Origin: Lachnospiraceae bacterium
GTDB taxonomy: Bacteria; Bacillota; Clostridia; Lachnospirales; Lachnospiraceae
Assembly: GCA_902363825.1 (NCBI GenBank)
Contig: CABJBK010000006.1
Span: 1-64,000, forward strand
Direction of reading: 5' to 3'
DNA length: 64,000 bases
The notes under the pieces were generated by a model. That model saw only the letters and a program-made list of their open reading frames with translations, was not told the DNA's origin and ran no database searches. Positions 25,078 through 34,333 of the stretch are shown piece after piece; the first letter of the stretch is position 1; each line of letters begins with the position of its first letter. A program made the translations under genes and the position numbers.

Positions 25078-26088
25078 ATGGATCATTTAATTATACCGAA
25101 AGATTACCATTCGGAACTGAATCTGCATGACACACAGATCGCGATCAAGACGGTAAAAGATTTCTTCCAGAATCTTTTAGCGCTGCGCTTAAATCTGTCC
25201 CGTGTCTCGGCACCGCTTTTCGTAGATCCGCTCTCCGGATTGAACGATGAGTTAAACGGCGTGGAGCGTCCGGTCTCCTTTGGCATTCTTGAGCAGAATG
25301 ATAAAGAAGCACAGGTCGTACACTCTCTCGCAAAGTGGAAACGCTACGCACTTGGAAAATACGGCTTTTCCTGCGGTGAAGGTCTTTACACGGACATGAA
25401 CGCGATCCGCAGGGACGAGACAACCGACAATATCCACTCTATTTTCGTGGATCAGTGGGACTGGGAAAAGATCATCCGAAAAGAAGACCGTACGGAAGAA
25501 TATTTAAAAGATACCGTGCGCACGGTTTACAAAGTCTTACGCAAGACCGAAAAGTATATGTCCATTCAATATGATTACATACATGAGATCCTTCCGGAAG
25601 AGATCTTCTTTATCACTTCCCAGGAGCTTGAGGATATGTTCCCGGAATACACACCGAAGGAACGTGAATTTTACATCACCAAGACCAAAGGCGCTGTGTG
25701 CATCTTAAAGATCGGTGACACGTTGGAATCCGGCGAGAAACACGACGGCAGAGCCCCGGATTATGATGACTGGGCGTTAAATGCCGATATCTTAGTTTAT
25801 TATCCGGTTCTTGACATCGCGCTTGAGCTTTCTTCCATGGGTATCCGTGTAGACAAGAAGGCTCTCCTTTCCCAGCTTGACAAGGCAGGCTGCCCGGAAC
25901 GCGCAAAGCTTCCGTTCCAGAAAGCGGTCATTGACGAGAAACTTCCATACACGATCGGCGGCGGTATCGGTCAGTCCCGTATCTGTATGTTCTTTTTACG
26001 AAAGGCTCATATCGGAGAGGTTCAGTCTTCGATCTGGAAACCGGACGACATCAAAGCATTAGAAAAAGCAGGCATCCAGTTGTTATAA
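25078..26088 (+). CDS. asnA: Aspartate--ammonia ligase
   Basis: A 336-residue ammonia-dependent asparagine synthetase, a class II synthetase-like fold that makes Asn from Asp, NH3 and ATP. Characteristic stretches: [14 protein letters not shown] near residue 38, [15 protein letters not shown] near 60, [11 protein letters not shown] near 120, and [23 protein letters not shown] at the C-terminus. Length fits AsnA (about 330). Start at 25078 has gaggaaaa upstream. It is monocistronic. With the Asn-tRNA amidation operon in this window, the cell has two visible ways to obtain Asn or Asn-tRNA. Confidence 0.96.
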   Translation: MDHLIIPKDYHSELNLHDTQIAIKTVKDFFQNLLALRLNLSRVSAPLFVDPLSGLNDELNGVERPVSFGILEQNDKEAQVVHSLAKWKRYALGKYGFSCGEGLYTDMNAIRRDETTDNIHSIFVDQWDWEKIIRKEDRTEEYLKDTVRTVYKVLRKTEKYMSIQYDYIHEILPEEIFFITSQELEDMFPEYTPKEREFYITKTKGAVCILKIGDTLESGEKHDGRAPDYDDWALNADILVYYPVLDIALELSSMGIRVDKKALLSQLDKAGCPERAKLPFQKAVIDEKLPYTIGGGIGQSRICMFFLRKAHIGEVQSSIWKPDDIKALEKAGIQLL

Positions 26089-26118
26089 ACTGGACCCTGC
26101 TTCTTTTATTTTTTCTTT
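26066..26118 (+). terminator. Terminator of asnA
   Basis: A long stem (agcagg..tccagtt/aactgga..cctgct) starts within the last codons of asnA and is followed by T-rich sequence. It lies between convergent asnA and dapB. Confidence 0.8.
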
Positions 26119-26125
26119 TTCCTTC

Positions 26126-26884
26126 TTATCCCCGGATCACGTCACTCATATCATAACGTCCCGCCGGCTTTCCATTTAAGAATTTCGCCGCTTCGATCGC
26201 GCCTTTTCCAAAGATGGCTCTCGAATATGCCGTATGCTTCACTTCGATCACTTCATCCATTCCGGCAAAGATGATCTCATGCTCACCGACAATACTGCCG
26301 CCACGGACCGCGGAAATGCCGATCTCATTTTTTTCTCTCTTCTTGCGCTCTTTCGTGCGGTCATATTTATATTCATATTCTCCACCCACTGCGTCGTTCA
26401 GACAGTCCGCAAGCGCAAGCGCAGTACCGCTCGGTGCGTCCAACTTCTGGTTATGGTGTTTTTCCACGATCTCCATATCAAAGCCTGCCGGTGCGAGGAT
26501 CTTTACGATCTTTGGCAGGATCTCAAGCAGCGTGTTGACGCCAAGTGACATGTTTGCAGACTTTAACACTGCCACTTTTTTGCTGCTCTCCTCCACTTTT
26601 TTTAACTGCTCTTCCGAAAGCCCGGTACTGCACAAAACCACCGGGATCTGACGCTTCACGCAATAATCAAGCAGGCCGTCCACTGCTGCCGCATTGGAGA
26701 AATCGATCACCGCATCTGCCTCGACCTCGCAGTCCTCGATCGAAGCGTAGACCGGATAATCGTTTTTGATCCCGTCATACTGATCGATCCCTGCCACGAT
26801 CTCAACCGTTTCATCCTGCTCTATGAGGCCCGTAATGACCTGCCCCATTCTTCCGTTACATCCGTTCATGATCACTTTTGTCAT
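26126..26884 (-). CDS. dapB: 4-hydroxy-tetrahydrodipicolinate reductase
   Basis: A 252-residue DapB, reducing the dapA product to tetrahydrodipicolinate with NAD(P)H in lysine/DAP synthesis. The nucleotide-binding N-terminus MTKVIMNGCNGRMGQV, the catalytic EIVEKHHNQKLDAPSGTAL and the C-terminal EVKHTAYSRAIFGKGA are clear. The ATG at 26884 is chosen, with aaaggtg nine bases upstream; the longer frame would need a GTG with no ribosome site. It lies 51 bases after dapA, in one operon under the lysine riboswitch. Confidence 0.95.
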   Translation of the reverse strand: MTKVIMNGCNGRMGQVITGLIEQDETVEIVAGIDQYDGIKNDYPVYASIEDCEVEADAVIDFSNAAAVDGLLDYCVKRQIPVVLCSTGLSEEQLKKVEESSKKVAVLKSANMSLGVNTLLEILPKIVKILAPAGFDMEIVEKHHNQKLDAPSGTALALADCLNDAVGGEYEYKYDRTKERKKREKNEIGISAVRGGSIVGEHEIIFAGMDEVIEVKHTAYSRAIFGKGAIEAAKFLNGKPAGRYDMSDVIRG

Positions 26885-26935
26885 TTTTTTATACACCTTT
26901 ATCTTTCCGGTTCTTCCCTGCCTGTTGCCAAATTC

Positions 26936-27826
26936 CTATGCCAGCTTTATGCCATACGCTTTCATGACCTCTGCTAACTTCTTCGCGTTTTCCTCTCCCA
27001 TTTCACAGAGTGGGGAACGCAGACCTCCGACATTCATTCCCATCAGGTTCATCGCCTTCTTTACCGGGATCGGATTGACCTCGGAGAAGAGCGCATCCAC
27101 AAGCGGAAGTGCCTCTCTTTGCAGTTTCATCGCCTTTTTGGTATCTCCTGCGAGATAGCTTGCCACCATATCATGCACTTTCTGCGGTGCCACATTGGAC
27201 CAGACAGAGATCACACCGATTCCTCCGATGGAAAGTAACGGAACAACCAGTCCGTCTTCTCCGGAGTACAGATCCAGTTTTCCGTCTGTCAGATACATGG
27301 TCTTGGATGCCTGCGCGACATTTCCGGTCGCTTCCTTTAAGCCCACGATATTTTCCTCATGTTCAAACAGGTACGCGGTTGTCTCCGGCAGCATGTTGCA
27401 TCCGGTTCTTCCCGGTACGTTGTACATGATGATCGGTGTCTTTACCGCCTGCGCGATCTGGGAATAATGTGAGATCAGTCCGTTCTGGGTCGCTTTGTTA
27501 TAGTACGGTGTTACCACGAGCAGGCCATCCACTCCTGCCTCTTCGGCTTCCTGGGAAAGCTGAATCGCTGTTTTTGTGCAGTTCGAACCGGTTCCCGCAA
27601 CAACCGGAACACGATGTTTGGTAAATTCCACTGCCGCACGGATCACCGCTGCGTGTTCCTCCATGGTAAGTGTCGATCCCTCGCCGGTCGTTCCTGCGAT
27701 CACGATACAGTCTGTACCGTTTGTGATCTGGTAATTGATGATCTCCTCAAGTTTTTCGTAATTCACATCCAGATTTTCCTTCATCGGTGTGACGATCGCA
27801 ACTCCTGCTCCTTTAAAAATAGCCAT
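26936..27826 (-). CDS. dapA: 4-hydroxy-tetrahydrodipicolinate synthase
   Basis: A 296-residue DapA aldolase, condensing pyruvate and aspartate semialdehyde in the first committed step to DAP and lysine. Motifs: AIFKGAGVAIVTPM at the N-terminus, VIAGTTGEGSTLTMEE near residue 44, MYNVPGRTGCNMLPET near 133, and the Schiff-base Lys in GLKEATGN near 162. The start at 27826 has aggagg upstream; a longer in-frame extension to 27898 would read into repeat B and is rejected. The leader has a lysine riboswitch, terminator and repeat B copy 1. Confidence 0.96.
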   Translation of the reverse strand: MAIFKGAGVAIVTPMKENLDVNYEKLEEIINYQITNGTDCIVIAGTTGEGSTLTMEEHAAVIRAAVEFTKHRVPVVAGTGSNCTKTAIQLSQEAEEAGVDGLLVVTPYYNKATQNGLISHYSQIAQAVKTPIIMYNVPGRTGCNMLPETTAYLFEHEENIVGLKEATGNVAQASKTMYLTDGKLDLYSGEDGLVVPLLSIGGIGVISVWSNVAPQKVHDMVASYLAGDTKKAMKLQREALPLVDALFSEVNPIPVKKAMNLMGMNVGGLRSPLCEMGEENAKKLAEVMKAYGIKLA

Positions 27827-27872
27827 AACATTTTCCTCCTGTATGTAATATATGGTAATTCTCTTTCTTATG

Positions 27873-28004
27873 AAATAAAGTGTGCGCTTACCGCACACTT
27901 TCGCGCGCGAGCGGTATGTTCAACATAAACTTCATCTCCGCGAGCTGCGCATCCCCGCGGAGCGTTTTTAAATCATAGGAAGGAATTTCCTATGGTTTGA
28001 AAAA
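27873..28004 (-). repeat. Repeat B, copy 1, in the dapA leader (132 bp)
   Basis: It matches 42093-42224 with only three differences in 132 bp, exactly 14,220 bp away and in the same orientation. It can form three hairpins: aagtgtgcg/cgcacactt, ctccgcg/cgcggag and a catagga/tcctatg stem. On the minus strand it has a frame of about 33 codons after a TAG, reading ...YDLKTLRGDAQLAEMKF... and ending RESVR-stop. It starts at the T-run of the riboswitch terminator and ends about 45 bases before dapA, so it is part of the dapA mRNA. No transposase is near. Confidence 0.85.
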
Positions 28005-28025
28005 GACCGGCCCCATGGACCGGTC
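28000..28025 (-). terminator. Regulatory terminator of the lysine riboswitch
   Basis: On the minus strand gaccggtcc/gggccggtc (one G-T pair, loop atg) is followed by a T-run. It comes about 30 bases after the aptamer and is the likely expression platform. Confidence 0.85.
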
Positions 28026-28053
28026 AAAAGCTTCTTCTTGTATTACCCAAACC

Positions 28054-28225
28054 TCTGATAGCGCCCCATCCGTTGCCAGATGACAGTCAAATGGCTGTTC
28101 GCCAAGTGCCCAAGGAATATGCCTGTCAGGTAACATACCCTTTCGGCGTTCTCTCCTTTCACCCGTCGTCTCCTGTTCCTGCCACATCAGACCGGCTACT
28201 CATAGATCACGCAACCTCTATCTTC
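28054..28225 (-). ncRNA. Lysine riboswitch (L-box) aptamer upstream of dapA
   Basis: On the minus strand gatagaggttgcg at the 5' end pairs with the gcgctatc 3' end to close P1. Inside are the conserved tgagtag, gtgaaagg, cgccgaaagggt and ggcaacggatgggg elements of the L-box. Its length of about 170 bases is typical. Lysine binding should favour the terminator at 28000-28025 and turn off dapA-dapB. Confidence 0.93.
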
Positions 28226-28246
28226 ACATTTTTACTTGTTAAATTT

Positions 28247-28275
28247 ACTATATCACTGACAAATATCTCTGTCAA
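28247..28275 (-). promoter_or_regulatory. Promoter of the dapAB operon
   Basis: On the minus strand TTGACA (28270-28275), 17-base spacer and TATAGT (28247-28252). It starts seven bases past the stop of the adenosyltransferase gene. Confidence 0.75.
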
Positions 28276-28281
28276 CTGTCA

Positions 28282-28764
28282 TTACTTCTCCGAAGTAATA
28301 TTGTAGATCTCATCGACGTACGGACGGATCTCTTCTTTTAATACACGCCCGGTAAGGATCAGATCGACATCATCTTCCTTCTCACGGATCAGAAGCTCCA
28401 ATTCTTCCACCGAAACGATCCCGTTATCCACAAGTCCGAGCACCTCATCCAGGATCAGCATGTCGCACTCTCTGGTCGTTAATACCTTTCTCGCGAAGTT
28501 GATGCCGTTTCGCATATTGATCTTTTCTTCTTCCTGTTCCGCTTCCGACAGTTCGTCATAATATCCGGTTGCTTTCTCAAAGCAGAATACCTTGATCTCC
28601 GGCTCTAACCTTTCATAATAGGCACTGCTCTCGCCCTTGCCTTTTAAGAATTTTATGACGTACGCATTTCTGCCTTCACTTGCAGCACGCAGCGCATTTC
28701 CAAGTGCGGCATTTGTTTTTCCCCGCCCCGCACCATAGTAAACCTGAACATGTCCTGTACCCAA
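28282..28764 (-). CDS. cobO: Cob(I)yrinic acid a,c-diamide / corrinoid adenosyltransferase
   Basis: A 160-residue CobA/CobO/BtuR-type ATP:corrinoid adenosyltransferase, adding the upper adenosyl ligand to cobalamin precursors. The P-loop is GAGRGKTNAALG near residue 11 (usual form GxGKGKTTAA), followed by YVIKFLKGKG. The Walker B-like DMLILDEV is near 103. The C-terminus is short and lacks the usual RHPFxxGIxAQ tail. The start codon is TTG at 28764, supported by ggaggaggc seven bases upstream; no better ATG exists. It stands alone without other cobalamin genes. Confidence 0.85.
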   Translation of the reverse strand: MGTGHVQVYYGAGRGKTNAALGNALRAASEGRNAYVIKFLKGKGESSAYYERLEPEIKVFCFEKATGYYDELSEAEQEEEKINMRNGINFARKVLTTRECDMLILDEVLGLVDNGIVSVEELELLIREKEDDVDLILTGRVLKEEIRPYVDEIYNITSEK

Positions 28765-28849
28765 TTTTGGCCTCCTCCGCTTTTTTCAAGCATCGTATCA
28801 TATTATCAGATTTCTTTAAAATACCACAATACCGCAAAAAAAGCAAATT

Positions 28850-29476
28850 TTATTCCAGGAACTCGATCTTGCTGACCGAAATCTCATACGCCATCCGCTT
28901 CTCTGTCTCCGTCTCGCTGATCTTTTTTATGTACTCACGGCTCTGTATCCTGCCCCAGATCTGTACATGTCCGCCAACCGCGAATCCGGAAGCGAAGCGC
29001 GCGTTTCTTCCCCAGCAGATACATGGGATATAATCGGATTTTCCATAGGACCGGTTTACTGCGATCAAAAGATCCGCGATCTCACGTCCGAGCGGTGTCT
29101 TCCGGTAGATCGGTGCCTTACAGATATAACCGTCCAGAAAGATCTGGTTGCTCTTTACCTCGTCGCTCACTTCATCCACAAATTCCAGTTCCCGCACAAA
29201 AACAGAGAGCACAAGGCGGTTTTTCTTTTCCTCGTGGCGGTTGTAGGAACGAAACTGTCCGGTCACATAGATCTTCTGTCCGATGTAGTTTTGTTTCGTG
29301 TCCACCAGCCGTTCGGAAACCATGAGCGGTATGTAATCCATATAATTGCTCAACCGGTTCACCGCGATCTCTACCATATAAAAGCCTTCTCCGTAAACCT
29401 CGTGACTGAACGTGAAATCCGAAACGATCTCCCCTACCATTGATACCTGATTGTTTTCAAAAATTTTATCTGCCAT
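28850..29476 (-). CDS. Single-stranded DNA-binding protein with two OB folds
   Basis: A 208-residue protein with two tandem OB-fold units of SSB type: residues ~7-100 (NNQVSMVGEIVSDFTFSHEVYGEGFY, RQ-like NYIGQKIYVTGQFRSYNR) and ~110-205 (SNQIFLDGYICKAPIYRKTPLGREIADLLIAVNR, GHVQIWGRIQSREY). This duplicated form is seen in Lachnospiraceae and lacks the acidic DDDIPF-like tail of housekeeping SSB. The start at 29476 is chosen for gaagggag upstream; the frame is open for 49 more codons to 29623, but no ribosome site was seen. The role may be replication, repair or competence; it cannot be decided. Confidence 0.75.
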   Translation of the reverse strand: MADKIFENNQVSMVGEIVSDFTFSHEVYGEGFYMVEIAVNRLSNYMDYIPLMVSERLVDTKQNYIGQKIYVTGQFRSYNRHEEKKNRLVLSVFVRELEFVDEVSDEVKSNQIFLDGYICKAPIYRKTPLGREIADLLIAVNRSYGKSDYIPCICWGRNARFASGFAVGGHVQIWGRIQSREYIKKISETETEKRMAYEISVSKIEFLE

Positions 29477-29749
29477 GAATTTTTCTCCCTTCCTCTCGCC
29501 CGGCGCTTTTTCTTCTGCTGCCCGTCGGCTCATGTACATCGATGGCATATCGACTTGTATCCTGCTATATGTGTATTCCATGTCTTTGTTATTTAGAACT
29601 CCCTTCTGCATTGGTCTTCCCATTCCCCGGAATGGTTATTAAGTTATCACGCCGCGCACTCAAAATGTGCTTCAATTTGTCGATAACATTTCTTTTCTCT
29701 CTTCCACGCCCGCGATCCCCGGTATCCCCCGATATTTCACGAAAACTGC

Positions 29750-29777
29750 TTGCGTATTGAAAAAAATGTGATAAAAT
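29750..29777 (+). promoter_or_regulatory. Promoter of typA
   Basis: TTGCGT (29750-29755), 16-base spacer and extended -10 TGA TAAAAT (29772-29777). The rest of the 339-bp gap 29477-29815 holds an AT/GC mix with a small ccattcc/ggaatgg dyad near 29620-29636, but no other feature. Confidence 0.6.
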
Positions 29778-29778
29778 A

Positions 29779-29809
29779 AAAAGGTCGGTCATTTATAGAC
29801 CCTTTTTTT
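29779..29809 (+). terminator. Small hairpin with T-run in the typA leader
   Basis: aaaggtc pairs with gaccc-ttt around an 11-base loop and is followed by seven T, starting at or near the transcription start. It is weak but has the shape of an attenuator. Confidence 0.35.
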
Positions 29810-29851
29810 GAACTGTTGTTTTTTCTTCTATATAGAAAGAGGTACAAATTT

Positions 29852-31684
29852 ATGAAAATAAAACGAGAAGACGTTCGTAACATCGCCATCATTGCACACG
29901 TTGACCACGGTAAGACCACTCTGGTAGACGGTCTGTTAAAGCAAAGCGGTGTCTTCCGTGACAACCAGGAAGTACAGGAACGTGTTATGGACTCCAACGA
30001 CATTGAGCGTGAAAGAGGTATCACCATCCTTTCCAAAAACACTGCCGTATATTACAAGGATACCAAGATCAACATCATCGATACTCCGGGACATGCGGAT
30101 TTCGGTGGCGAGGTAGAGCGTATCTTAAAGATGGTAAACGGCGTTGTTCTGTTAGTCGATGCCTTTGAAGGTGTTATGCCGCAGACCAAATTCGTACTGA
30201 TGAAAGCACTGGCTTTGAATCTTCCGGTCATTGTATGCTTAAACAAGATCGACCGTCCGGAAGCAAGACCTGCCGAAGTTGTGGACGAAGTGCTGGAATT
30301 ATTCATGGATCTGGATGCTTCTGACGAACAGCTCGACTGCCCGTTCCTTTATGCTTCCGCCAGAGAAGGCTATGCCATGAAGGATTTAAATGATGAAAAG
30401 AAAGATATGACGCCTCTCTTTGAGACGATCGTTAATTATATCCCGGCTCCGGAAGGCGATCCGGATGCCAATACCCAGGTACTGATCAGTACCATCGACT
30501 ACAACGAGTACGTTGGACGTATCGGTGTCGGCAAGATTGATAACGGATGCTTAAAAGTCAATCAGGAAGCTGTTGTGGTAAACCACCACGAACCGGACAA
30601 AAAAGAGCGTGTCCGCATCAGCAAGCTGTATGAATTTGACGGATTAAATAAAGTAGAAGTGACCGAGGCAAAGATCGGTGCGATCGTTGCGATCTCCGGT
30701 ATCGCTGATATCCACATCGGAGATACGATCTGCGCACCGGAAAACCCGGAGGCGATTCCGTTCCAGAAGATCTCCGAGCCTACGATCTCCATGAACTTTA
30801 TCGTAAACGACTCTCCGCTTGCCGGACAGGAAGGTAAGTATGTCACCTCCCGCCACATCAGAGACCGTCTGTTCCGCGAGCTGAACACCGACGTTTCCCT
30901 GCGTGTCGAAGAGACCGAGAGCCCGGACTGCTACAAGGTTTCCGGCCGTGGCGAGCTTCACTTATCCGTTCTGATCGAGAACATGCGCCGTGAAGGCTAT
31001 GAATTCGCAGTCAGCAAAGCGGAAGTTCTCTACAAGACAGACGAAAACGGCAAACGCCTTGAGCCTATGGAGATCGCTTATGTCGATGTCCCGGATGATT
31101 TCACCGGAGCCGTAATCCAGAAGCTCAGCCAGAGAAAAGGTGAATTACAGAATATGGGACCGATCAGCGGTGGTTACACCCGTATCCAGTTCCGTATCCC
31201 GTCCCGTGGACTGATCGGTTATCGTGGTGAGTTCTTAACCGATACCAAGGGAAATGGTATCATCAACACCATCTTCGACGGCTATGACGCTTACCGCGGT
31301 GATATCGAATATCGTCCGACCGGTTCCCTGATCGCGTTCGAGACCGGCGAATCCGTAACTTACGGTCTGTTTGCCGCACAGGATCGTGGTACCCTCTTTA
31401 TCGGACCTGGCGAAAAGGTTTATGCCGGAATGGTCATCGGCCAGAGTTCCCGCGCGGAAGACATCGAGATCAACGTATGCAAGAAGAAGCACCTGACCAA
31501 CACACGTTCTTCTTCCGCAGACGAAGCGCTGACACTGGTTCCGCCTAAGATTTTAAGTCTGGAACAGGCGATCGACTTTATCGACACGGACGAGCTTCTT
31601 GAGGTAACACCGGAAAATCTCCGTATCCGCAAACGTATCCTTGACCCGACCCTCCGCAAGAGAGCAGGTTTTAAGAAAAACTAA
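29852..31684 (+). CDS. typA: Ribosome-associated GTPase TypA/BipA
   Basis: A 610-residue translational GTPase that binds the ribosome and aids 50S assembly and stress adaptation. G motifs: [12 protein letters not shown] (G1), RGITILSKN (G2), [14 protein letters not shown] (G3) and NKIDRPEA (G4). BipA-specific stretches are [18 protein letters not shown] and the C-terminal [15 protein letters not shown]. The start at 29852 has aaagagg upstream; 12 further N-terminal codons are possible but lack one. It is monocistronic with a strong terminator. Confidence 0.96.
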   Translation: MKIKREDVRNIAIIAHVDHGKTTLVDGLLKQSGVFRDNQEVQERVMDSNDIERERGITILSKNTAVYYKDTKINIIDTPGHADFGGEVERILKMVNGVVLLVDAFEGVMPQTKFVLMKALALNLPVIVCLNKIDRPEARPAEVVDEVLELFMDLDASDEQLDCPFLYASAREGYAMKDLNDEKKDMTPLFETIVNYIPAPEGDPDANTQVLISTIDYNEYVGRIGVGKIDNGCLKVNQEAVVVNHHEPDKKERVRISKLYEFDGLNKVEVTEAKIGAIVAISGIADIHIGDTICAPENPEAIPFQKISEPTISMNFIVNDSPLAGQEGKYVTSRHIRDRLFRELNTDVSLRVEETESPDCYKVSGRGELHLSVLIENMRREGYEFAVSKAEVLYKTDENGKRLEPMEIAYVDVPDDFTGAVIQKLSQRKGELQNMGPISGGYTRIQFRIPSRGLIGYRGEFLTDTKGNGIINTIFDGYDAYRGDIEYRPTGSLIAFETGESVTYGLFAAQDRGTLFIGPGEKVYAGMVIGQSSRAEDIEINVCKKKHLTNTRSSSADEALTLVPPKILSLEQAIDFIDTDELLEVTPENLRIRKRILDPTLRKRAGFKKN

Positions 31685-31692
31685 GAGATGAA

Positions 31693-31734
31693 AAATGCTG
31701 CCGCACAGTAAAAACTGCACGGCAGCATTTTTTT
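31693..31734 (+). terminator. Terminator of typA
   Basis: An 11-bp stem aaatgctgccg/cggcagcattt with inner cag/ctg pairs and a T-run. Confidence 0.9.
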
Positions 31735-31743
31735 ACGGAACAT

Positions 31744-33258
31744 TTATGGGATGCGCCCATTCTCATCATAAAGTGCCTTCCATGGAATATTCCTCGGCAG
31801 CATTCCAAAATCTTTTCTCTGATACTCCGTCACAACGGTTCCTTTATCGATCCGCACCAGCCTGTCTGCCAAAGACAGCGCGTCCGCCATATTCACGGCA
31901 AGTATCACGACCGCGATCCCTTTTCGCAGCAGCTTCTCCTGCAGCTCCCAGATGTGGATCCGATGCCTTAGATCCGCACCCTTAAACGGCTGCACACAAA
32001 AGACGATCTTCGGTTTCTGGAGCATGATCCTTGTATAGACCAGATCATATTTTTCCATTTCGGTAAGTTCCTGCATCCTTTTGTCAAATACATTCTCTCC
32101 GAGGATCTCCTCAAAATCCGCCCGGATGCACCGTTTCATCTTACGGTTTCCCCAGATATTTTTTACTCTGTGATCCATGGCAATACAGAGATTATCCATG
32201 TAACTCATGTCATAAAAAAGCATCGTTTCCGTCGGTTCCTCCCGGATAAACGCAATGCCACGGTCGCCACAGATCTTCGTCGCCCTGCCCTCCAGATAAC
32301 AGGTTCCCGGATGGATCTCATCCTGTTTTTCCCCCTGAAAAAGCAGATACAGATCCCGGAAGATCCCCTCCTCCAGACTCTGGATCACCACGCACTCGCC
32401 CTGTGCCACTTTTAAATTAAAATTAAAAATGACATCTCCGCATAAGTGCCTTCCCTCAAAAACGATCTTGTTGGACTGTCTCTCTTTCAGGCTTTCGATA
32501 TGATGTCTGACCTTCGCATTGTATTCTTCCGAATAGAAGTTCAATGTCTGCGCCTGCATCTGCTCTCCCGCCAGCGCTTTTATGACCTTTCCGTTGCTCA
32601 TCACGACTGCCCTGCCGCAGATCTGAAGGATCTCCTCAAAATGCGGACTGATATAGAGAAACGAAAATCCCTGTTTCGCGTAATGTTTCATAAACGCATG
32701 GATCTTTTCGAGTTCTCCCTCATTGACCAGCGTTCCGATCTCGCGCATCACGATCAGACGGTAATCCGCGACGACCGCCCGGAGCAGTTCCACCACGAGC
32801 CGTTCAAACGAAGACAGTTTTTCGACTAACGTATCCGCCTCAATCTCCACTTCGATCTCATCCAAAAACGGCTGCAGCTGGCTTTTCAGCAGTTTTTTGC
32901 GGATCAGCTCCTGCCTAAATCCCTGGCGCAGGATAAAGATATTCGTAAGAACACTCTGTCCCTCCACAAGAGACGTCTGATCTGAGATCACCGCGATCCG
33001 TTTGTCATAATTTTTTCCCGCCTGCCACGAATTCGAATTCTGCCACGAATTGACCAGCCTCTCCTTGTAATACATATAACCCGCATACAGCAGCGGATTT
33101 TCCCGCAACACGGAAAGCAGCTGCGGAAGCCCGTACGCGTTCACCGGAAGTAGCCCTACGATCTCCCCGGAAAAAACATTCAGTTCAAAATCTTTTAAGT
33201 ACGTTGTCTCCTCCTCTTTGTAGGTCACGCGCTCCATTCGTAAGATCTCTTTTTTCAT
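31744..33258 (-). CDS. Degenerate RbsA-like tandem ABC ATPase (pseudo-ATPase) in a two-component operon
   Basis: A 504-residue protein with the double ABC layout of RbsA/MglA, aligning along its length with the intact RbsA at 38131-39639. The nucleotide-binding residues are lost in both halves. The Walker A place reads LLPVNAYGLPQLL instead of LLGENGAGKSTL in half 1 and QSLEEGIFRDLY instead of GLMGAGRTETTR in half 2. The first signature reads LSSFERLVVEL, Walker B VMREIG (Asp to Arg), and the H-loop YISPHFEE instead of YISHRLEE. It is unlikely to hydrolyse ATP. The ATG follows directly on the stop of the histidine kinase gene, so it is co-translated. A signalling or adaptor role is inferred. 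The frame is open and intact, so this is not a decaying pseudogene. Confidence 0.85.
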   Translation of the reverse strand: MKKEILRMERVTYKEEETTYLKDFELNVFSGEIVGLLPVNAYGLPQLLSVLRENPLLYAGYMYYKERLVNSWQNSNSWQAGKNYDKRIAVISDQTSLVEGQSVLTNIFILRQGFRQELIRKKLLKSQLQPFLDEIEVEIEADTLVEKLSSFERLVVELLRAVVADYRLIVMREIGTLVNEGELEKIHAFMKHYAKQGFSFLYISPHFEEILQICGRAVVMSNGKVIKALAGEQMQAQTLNFYSEEYNAKVRHHIESLKERQSNKIVFEGRHLCGDVIFNFNLKVAQGECVVIQSLEEGIFRDLYLLFQGEKQDEIHPGTCYLEGRATKICGDRGIAFIREEPTETMLFYDMSYMDNLCIAMDHRVKNIWGNRKMKRCIRADFEEILGENVFDKRMQELTEMEKYDLVYTRIMLQKPKIVFCVQPFKGADLRHRIHIWELQEKLLRKGIAVVILAVNMADALSLADRLVRIDKGTVVTEYQRKDFGMLPRNIPWKALYDENGRIP

Positions 33259-34308
33259 CTACACACTCCGCTTCTTCCATTCTCTCTCGTTTTTGATGAT
33301 CGGGATCGTGATCTCAACCTCTGTCCCGACACCTTCCATCGAAAAGATATGCATCCCGTATTCCTTCCCGAACAAAAGCTGGATCCGGTTATTTACATTT
33401 ACCAGGGCGATCCCGCCGCTCTCCTCATTTTTCTGGAGATCAAACTGCTCAACGGTCTTTCCGAGTTTTTCATTTAACCGCTCTAGGGTCTGCTCATCCA
33501 TGCCTACCCCATCATCGGAGATCTTGATGAGCAGTCTGGTCTGCGTCAGTCCCAGGCGGATCGTGAGATTTCCGGTTCCGATCTTTAATTCCGTTCCGTG
33601 AATGATACTGTTTTCCAGGATCGGCTGTAAGGTGAGTTTCGGTATCCGGCACCGCAGAATGCTCTCCCGGTCTTCCTCGTCACATTCGATGTGGAGTCTT
33701 AGCCGGTCCCCAAAACGATACTGCTGGATCTTAAAATAGGTCTTGCAGTTATCCAGCTCCTCCTCCACGGCTACCATATTCTCCGTTTTGCTGATCGTAT
33801 ACCGGAAAAACGCCGCAAGCGCCTCTGTCATCTCCGCAACACTCTCCACGCCGGCGATCAGCGCCTCGCTCCTTATCCCGTCCAAGGTGTTGTATAAAAA
33901 ATGCGGATTGATCTGGTTTTGCAGGGCGAGATACTGCGCCTGCCGCTTGTTCAAGTTTACCACCTGCGTAGAATTTAAGATCTCGCTGATCTTTTTTTCT
34001 TCCAGATAGGTATAGGGCGTGAGCATGATATCCTGGCTGTCGATCTCCTCAAACGGAAGATAGCCGTCCAAAAACTGCTCAACCTTATGCCTCCAGCGCA
34101 GATACGGACGCGCGATCCCGAAATACGCAAAGGAGATAAGAAGCAGGAAGCAGGCCGTCATGACCACAAACGGTACGATCGCCGCTCCCTTCCTCACTGC
34201 CTGGTAAAAATAGCTGCCGGTCATAAAGATCCCGAGCAGACCTGCCGCCACCGTAAACGCCACGATCCGGTTGGAGATAAAAGACATTTTTTTGAATTGT
34301 TTTCCCAT
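33259..34308 (-). CDS. Sensor histidine kinase, YesM/LytS type, with two membrane segments
   Basis: A 349-residue kinase. Two membrane segments (residues ~14-35 and ~44-66) are joined by a loop of about nine residues, so there is no extracytoplasmic sensor domain, the design of intramembrane-sensing kinases. The His-kinase box QINPHFLYNTLDGIRS (His near 137) belongs to the YesM/LytS class. ATP-binding motifs LTLQPILENSIIHG (N box) and ISDDGVGMD (G1 box), plus GGIALVNVNNRI, follow. It stands between the response regulator gene (25 bases upstream) and the pseudo-RbsA gene. Confidence 0.92.
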   Translation of the reverse strand: MGKQFKKMSFISNRIVAFTVAAGLLGIFMTGSYFYQAVRKGAAIVPFVVMTACFLLLISFAYFGIARPYLRWRHKVEQFLDGYLPFEEIDSQDIMLTPYTYLEEKKISEILNSTQVVNLNKRQAQYLALQNQINPHFLYNTLDGIRSEALIAGVESVAEMTEALAAFFRYTISKTENMVAVEEELDNCKTYFKIQQYRFGDRLRLHIECDEEDRESILRCRIPKLTLQPILENSIIHGTELKIGTGNLTIRLGLTQTRLLIKISDDGVGMDEQTLERLNEKLGKTVEQFDLQKNEESGGIALVNVNNRIQLLFGKEYGMHIFSMEGVGTEVEITIPIIKNEREWKKRSV

Positions 34309-34333
34309 GTGTTATTCCAAGCTCCTTTTTCGA

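Noticed and set aside
26885..26896. GTG start of dapB four codons upstream
   Set aside because: No ribosome site at the right distance; the ATG at 26884 has one.
27827..27898. N-terminal extension of dapA to 27898
   Set aside because: It would begin inside repeat B and skip the strong aggagg site before 27826; family length fits the shorter form.
29477..29623. 49-residue N-terminal extension of the double-OB protein
   Set aside because: The shorter start has a good ribosome site and begins right before the OB fold; the extension shows no recognisable domain.
31744..33258. Pseudogene call for the degenerate RbsA-like protein
   Set aside because: The 504-codon frame is intact, has normal codon use and is tightly placed behind the kinase gene. 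Loss is focused on nucleotide-binding residues, which suggests changed function rather than decay.
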